From an uncultured Gammaproteobacteria bacterium (GTDB lineage Bacteria; Pseudomonadota; Gammaproteobacteria; Pseudomonadales; Pseudohongiellaceae): a DNA stretch of 18,210 bases. The notes under the pieces were generated by a model, which worked only from the letters and a program-made list of their open reading frames with translations, had not been told where the DNA came from and did no database searches. Made by a program: the position numbers and the translations under genes. Below are positions 15,587 to 18,210 of this stretch, one piece after another; within the stretch, counting starts at the first letter, position 1; every line of letters begins with the position of its first letter. The stretch lies in NCBI GenBank assembly GCA_903926285.1, contig CAIYIP010000111.1, positions 1 through 18,210 on the forward strand, written 5' to 3'.

Positions 15587-16633
15587 TTATGCTTGTTGCA
15601 ACTGCAGTAACTTGAAACGCCCGTTGTTGGCCACGGTTTGCACTTTGGTGAAGAGCAGCGCCGCCTTGCGCTCAATCGGAATGAAGGTGTTGACCACGAA
15701 CAGTGCGCGCCCGCGTGGTGACAAGAGGCGCCGGGTGGCCTGGAGAAACCTGTCGGTCAAATCCTGTTCCACGTCGAAGCCCTGATGAAAAGGCGGGTTG
15801 CACAACAGCAGATCGAAGCGATCCTTGATGCTGTCGGCACAATCCGCTGTCACCACACTGACTTCACAGGCGCCTGCATGTCTTTGCAAATTGTAGTCAC
15901 AGGCACGCACAGCGGCGGCGTTGTTGTCAGTCGCGACTACGCGTTTGCAGCCAGCCTGCACCAGTGCCAGTGCCAGGAGGCCATAACCGCAGCCGAGATC
16001 GATTGCGCATTGGCGGGTGTGGTCGGTCTGCTGCAAAAATTCAGGCAAATGCTGTAGCAGGAAACTGCTGCCGTCATCGAAGCGATCCCACGCGAAAATG
16101 CCGGGCTTGCTGCTTACTTCCAACCCGTGCCAGGTGCCAATCGCTTGCAGCGCATGATAGTCACTGGTATTAAGCGCTGTAGCGTCGCTGCCGGTTTTGC
16201 GAAAGCGGTATTGATGCAACTGGCGTTCACCGCGTTCCAGAATTGATTCACAGGACCACGCTTCCTGTGCCCTTTTGGCAAAGGTCTTGATACCCTCGTT
16301 CTTATAACCAGCGCAGTACAGTTCGCCACCTACTGGCAGCAAGTGCCATAGCGACTGCAACACATGTTCCACCACCCGCTTTTCTTTCGAGATCCGGTAC
16401 AGTGCCACACGTCTGTTACCCCGCTCATGTGCATTGAACTCGAAATCGGAAAATGTGCAGGGCCAGTGTTGGCGCTGGGCCTCTGCACAGACGTCGAAAC
16501 GATTGCTGATCACCTGCACATCAGTAAAGGGATTGACTGGCAGTGTGCCGGCGTTTTCGTCGAGCACGACCAGTGCAGGTGTATCAACCCTGGCGCAGAA
16601 CTGCAGCAGTTGCTGCAGGCTATTGTCACTCAT
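15587..16633 (-). CDS. rsmC: rRNA (guanine-N2)-methyltransferase, RsmC/RlmG family, probably RsmC
   Basis: A 348-residue protein; RsmC of E. coli is 343 and RlmG 378. It has two tandem methyltransferase-like halves, as in the family: a degenerate N-terminal one (about 1-160, no SAM motif, with 'HLLPVGGELYCAGYKNEGIK') and an active C-terminal one. The active half holds 'PGIFAWDRFDDGSSFLL' (177-193), 'AIDLGCGYGLLALAL' (210-224, motif I) and 'LLCNPPFHQG' (276-285, motif IV for N2 methylation). It would methylate G1207 of 16S rRNA in assembled 30S subunits (RsmC), or G1835 of 23S rRNA if it is RlmG. Length favours RsmC, but 'CNPPFHQ' also fits RlmG. Its ATG lies inside the end of rsuA (8-base overlap), so the two are translationally coupled, both acting on rRNA. 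Confidence 0.85.
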   Translation of the reverse strand: MSDNSLQQLLQFCARVDTPALVVLDENAGTLPVNPFTDVQVISNRFDVCAEAQRQHWPCTFSDFEFNAHERGNRRVALYRISKEKRVVEHVLQSLWHLLPVGGELYCAGYKNEGIKTFAKRAQEAWSCESILERGERQLHQYRFRKTGSDATALNTSDYHALQAIGTWHGLEVSSKPGIFAWDRFDDGSSFLLQHLPEFLQQTDHTRQCAIDLGCGYGLLALALVQAGCKRVVATDNNAAAVRACDYNLQRHAGACEVSVVTADCADSIKDRFDLLLCNPPFHQGFDVEQDLTDRFLQATRRLLSPRGRALFVVNTFIPIERKAALLFTKVQTVANNGRFKLLQLQQA

Positions 16634-17351
16634 GAGGTAGGCTCCCGATCTCTAGGGCTTGTAGTTCGCGCCACTGGCCCGGCTGTAGCGCAGGGTCCAG
16701 CGTGATGGCACCGATGCGCTCACGATGCAGTGTTTCCACGCGGTTGCTGCAGGCAGCAAACATACGTTTGACCTGATGATAACGGCCTTCCTGAATGCTG
16801 ACGCGTGCGGTACGACTGTCAATCAGTTCCAGTTGGGCTGGCAGTGTGGGGCGGTTTTCGCCGTGGAGCAGCAGTCCGTCAGCAAAACGTTGCGCAAGGT
16901 CGGCGGCAATGGGATGTTTTACACCTACTCGATAGGTCTTCAGACAATGGCGGCGCGGACTCGTCAAGGCATGACTCCAGGCACCATCATTGGTCAACAG
17001 CACGAGTCCTGTACTGTCGACATCAAGGCGACCTGCGCTGTGCAAGCCAGCGGCCCAGGGTGCATCGACGAGGCTGCTGACCACGGGATATCCCGGATCA
17101 TCGGTGGAACAGACATAACCGGCGGGTTTATTCAGCATCACGTAGCGCGACCGCGGCCACGGCAGCGTCGCGCCGTTGAGGGTGATCAGGCTCTGTTCAC
17201 TGACGGCTAGTGCCGGATCACGCACCGGGCGGCCATCTAGGGTGACACGATCCGCATGTAACAGTCTTTTCACCTGGGAACGAGAGAGGCAGCTACTGTG
17301 ACTGAGAAAACGGTCAAGCCGCATGTGGCTGCCGTGGGTAGCTGGAATCAT
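16626..17351 (-). CDS. rsuA: 16S rRNA pseudouridine(516) synthase RsuA
   Basis: About 241 residues. The N-terminal S4 RNA-binding domain begins 'MRLDRFLSHS', followed by 'VTLDGRPVRDP'. 'YVMLNKPAGYVCST' is the family's motif I, and 'SAGRLDVDSTGLVLLTND' holds the catalytic Asp. 'CLKTYRVGVKHPI' and 'EGRYHQVKRMFAACSNRV' are further RsuA motifs. It converts U516 of 16S rRNA to pseudouridine on an assembling 30S particle. The start is uncertain: ATG at 17351 is used here, while the in-frame ATG at 17324 gives exactly the E. coli N-terminus ('MRLDRF') but has no better ribosome binding site. It is the first gene of an rsuA-rsmC operon overlapping rsmC by 8 bases. Confidence 0.92.
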   Translation of the reverse strand: MIPATHGSHMRLDRFLSHSSCLSRSQVKRLLHADRVTLDGRPVRDPALAVSEQSLITLNGATLPWPRSRYVMLNKPAGYVCSTDDPGYPVVSSLVDAPWAAGLHSAGRLDVDSTGLVLLTNDGAWSHALTSPRRHCLKTYRVGVKHPIAADLAQRFADGLLLHGENRPTLPAQLELIDSRTARVSIQEGRYHQVKRMFAACSNRVETLHRERIGAITLDPALQPGQWRELQALEIGSLPHE

Positions 17352-17532
17352 CAAAGGTTACAGCCTTACAAAAGCGCGAATTCTACCTGTCCGAGTGCTT
17401 TCAGGACACGATAATTGGGGACTTACCAGAATGGCACAGATTTAATGGCATCTGATATTGCCAAACACCGGCCATCATTCCACCTCTGGATATAAAATTT
17501 TCTGGCTACACGGATAAGGACTCATAAAAATA

Positions 17533-17559
17533 TCCCGCAGTTTCGCCTAAATTGCGGGA
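17533..17559 (-). terminator. Rho-independent terminator of the L,D-transpeptidase gene
   Basis: An 11-bp stem (17533-17543 with 17549-17559, one G-T pair) encloses a 5-base loop. On the minus strand the arm ending GCGGGA runs into TATTTTTAT, the U-tract. It lies 91 bases past the transpeptidase stop. The rest of the 295 bases before rsuA (17352-17649) holds nothing else that I can support. Confidence 0.75.
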
Positions 17560-17649
17560 AGCATTGCGCTCGCATGGTTTTTTATTCCCAATACACACGC
17601 CTTACAATTCCAAACCACACAACATGGGCGAAAGCATGGGCAACAATAT

Positions 17650-18210
17650 TCAACTGCCACAGACAATTGCTGCTTGTTCAGGCGTCACCTGAGCCACAGT
17701 CTGATCAGCCCCATCGAGATCCCTGAAGGCCATCATCAAGGCATGGTCCAGATTATAGGGATCGCGGAAAAATCTCACGCGCCCGGTGTTACCTGCTTCT
17801 GCCGTCCAGTAAGTGATGATGAGTTGGGGACCATTGCGCAGAGTAATTTCGTGCGTTTCACCGCTCTCCTGCATCAGCACAATCTCCTTGCGCTCTTCGT
17901 CGCTCTTTTCCGCAAGCAATTGGGATGCAAGTCCCTGGGCATCTTCCACTCTCACACAACCCGAGCTGACGTTGCGCGCAGATTTTTCAAACAGATTCTG
18001 GCTTGGCGTGTCGTGCAGGTAAATCGCAAAAGGACTCGGGAAACGAAACGCGATGCTACCCAGCGGATTGGCGAGGCCTGGTGGCTGCCTCAGCATTATT
18101 CCGATCGGATTGTTCCAGTCCACCTGTGAGGGATCGATGGCCCTGCCCTGGAAATCCAGCACCTGCAAATCAGTCTCCGCCAGAAAATCCGGATTGCGGA
18201 GGATCTGTGG
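17650..18210 (-). CDS. L,D-transpeptidase, YcbB/LdtD type, C-terminal 186 residues (runs off right edge)
   Basis: The frame stays open to the window edge; the visible start at 18168 is only an internal TTG, and 14 codons upstream of it ('PQILRNPDFLAE...') also fit the family. Seen: 'RQPPGLANPLGSIAFRFP', 'IYLHDTPSQNLFEKSARN' and 'SSGCVRVED', the YkuD active site with catalytic Cys and the upstream His. The usual S-H-G-C is S-S-G-C here, a variant that also occurs. The tail 'NGPQLIITYWTAEA' and 'RFFRDPYNLDHAL' match the end of large YcbB-type enzymes. These act in the periplasm, forming 3-3 peptidoglycan cross-links. The N-terminal signal, any peptidoglycan-binding domain and the gene's promoter lie outside the window. 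Confidence 0.9.
   Translation of the reverse strand, partial: PQILRNPDFLAETDLQVLDFQGRAIDPSQVDWNNPIGIMLRQPPGLANPLGSIAFRFPSPFAIYLHDTPSQNLFEKSARNVSSGCVRVEDAQGLASQLLAEKSDEERKEIVLMQESGETHEITLRNGPQLIITYWTAEAGNTGRVRFFRDPYNLDHALMMAFRDLDGADQTVAQVTPEQAAIVCGS

Overview
The window looks like chromosome of a free-living gammaproteobacterium, probably marine or soil, with mid-range GC. The main reasons are the E. coli-like HrpB, RsuA and RsmC proteins, a TonB-dependent receptor of the long 'EEVTVTGSF' type, and a YcbB-type L,D-transpeptidase. No rRNA, tRNA, CRISPR array, insertion sequence or phage gene was seen.

Layout. Positions 1-588 hold the 5' part of a CYP199-like cytochrome P450 (minus strand, running off the left edge). 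A 457-base stretch with only degraded-looking open frames follows, then a GNAT acetyltransferase (1046-2092) and a glutathione S-transferase-like protein (2211-2855), both minus. Divergent from the GST is a TonB-dependent outer-membrane receptor (3129-5957). Its strong terminator (5991-6026) is shared with the convergent gene that follows.

Positions 6082-11324 form an envelope-glycan block, all on the minus strand. In transcription order it holds a small two-TM protein, a SAM methyltransferase, a polyprenyl-phosphate glycosyltransferase (GtrB/DPM1-like), and a large GT-C-like membrane protein followed by a terminator-like hairpin. An acyltransferase-3 protein comes last. The set resembles machinery that loads a sugar on a lipid carrier, transfers it across the membrane and decorates the glycan. 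Three of its genes appear to use TTG or GTG starts with good ribosome binding sites.

The 589-base gap 11325-11913 holds two things that stand out: a 47-codon orphan that reads like the C-terminal end of a TonB protein, and a set of 11-bp GTGCA-type repeats directly in front of it. To the right lie housekeeping genes: argC (type 2), hrpB, an overlapping rsuA-rsmC pair that modifies 16S rRNA, and the 3' part of an L,D-transpeptidase cut by the right edge.

No clearly undescribed system was proven. The best candidates for novelty are the glycan block with its 78-residue membrane protein, and the repeat array with the TonB remnant.
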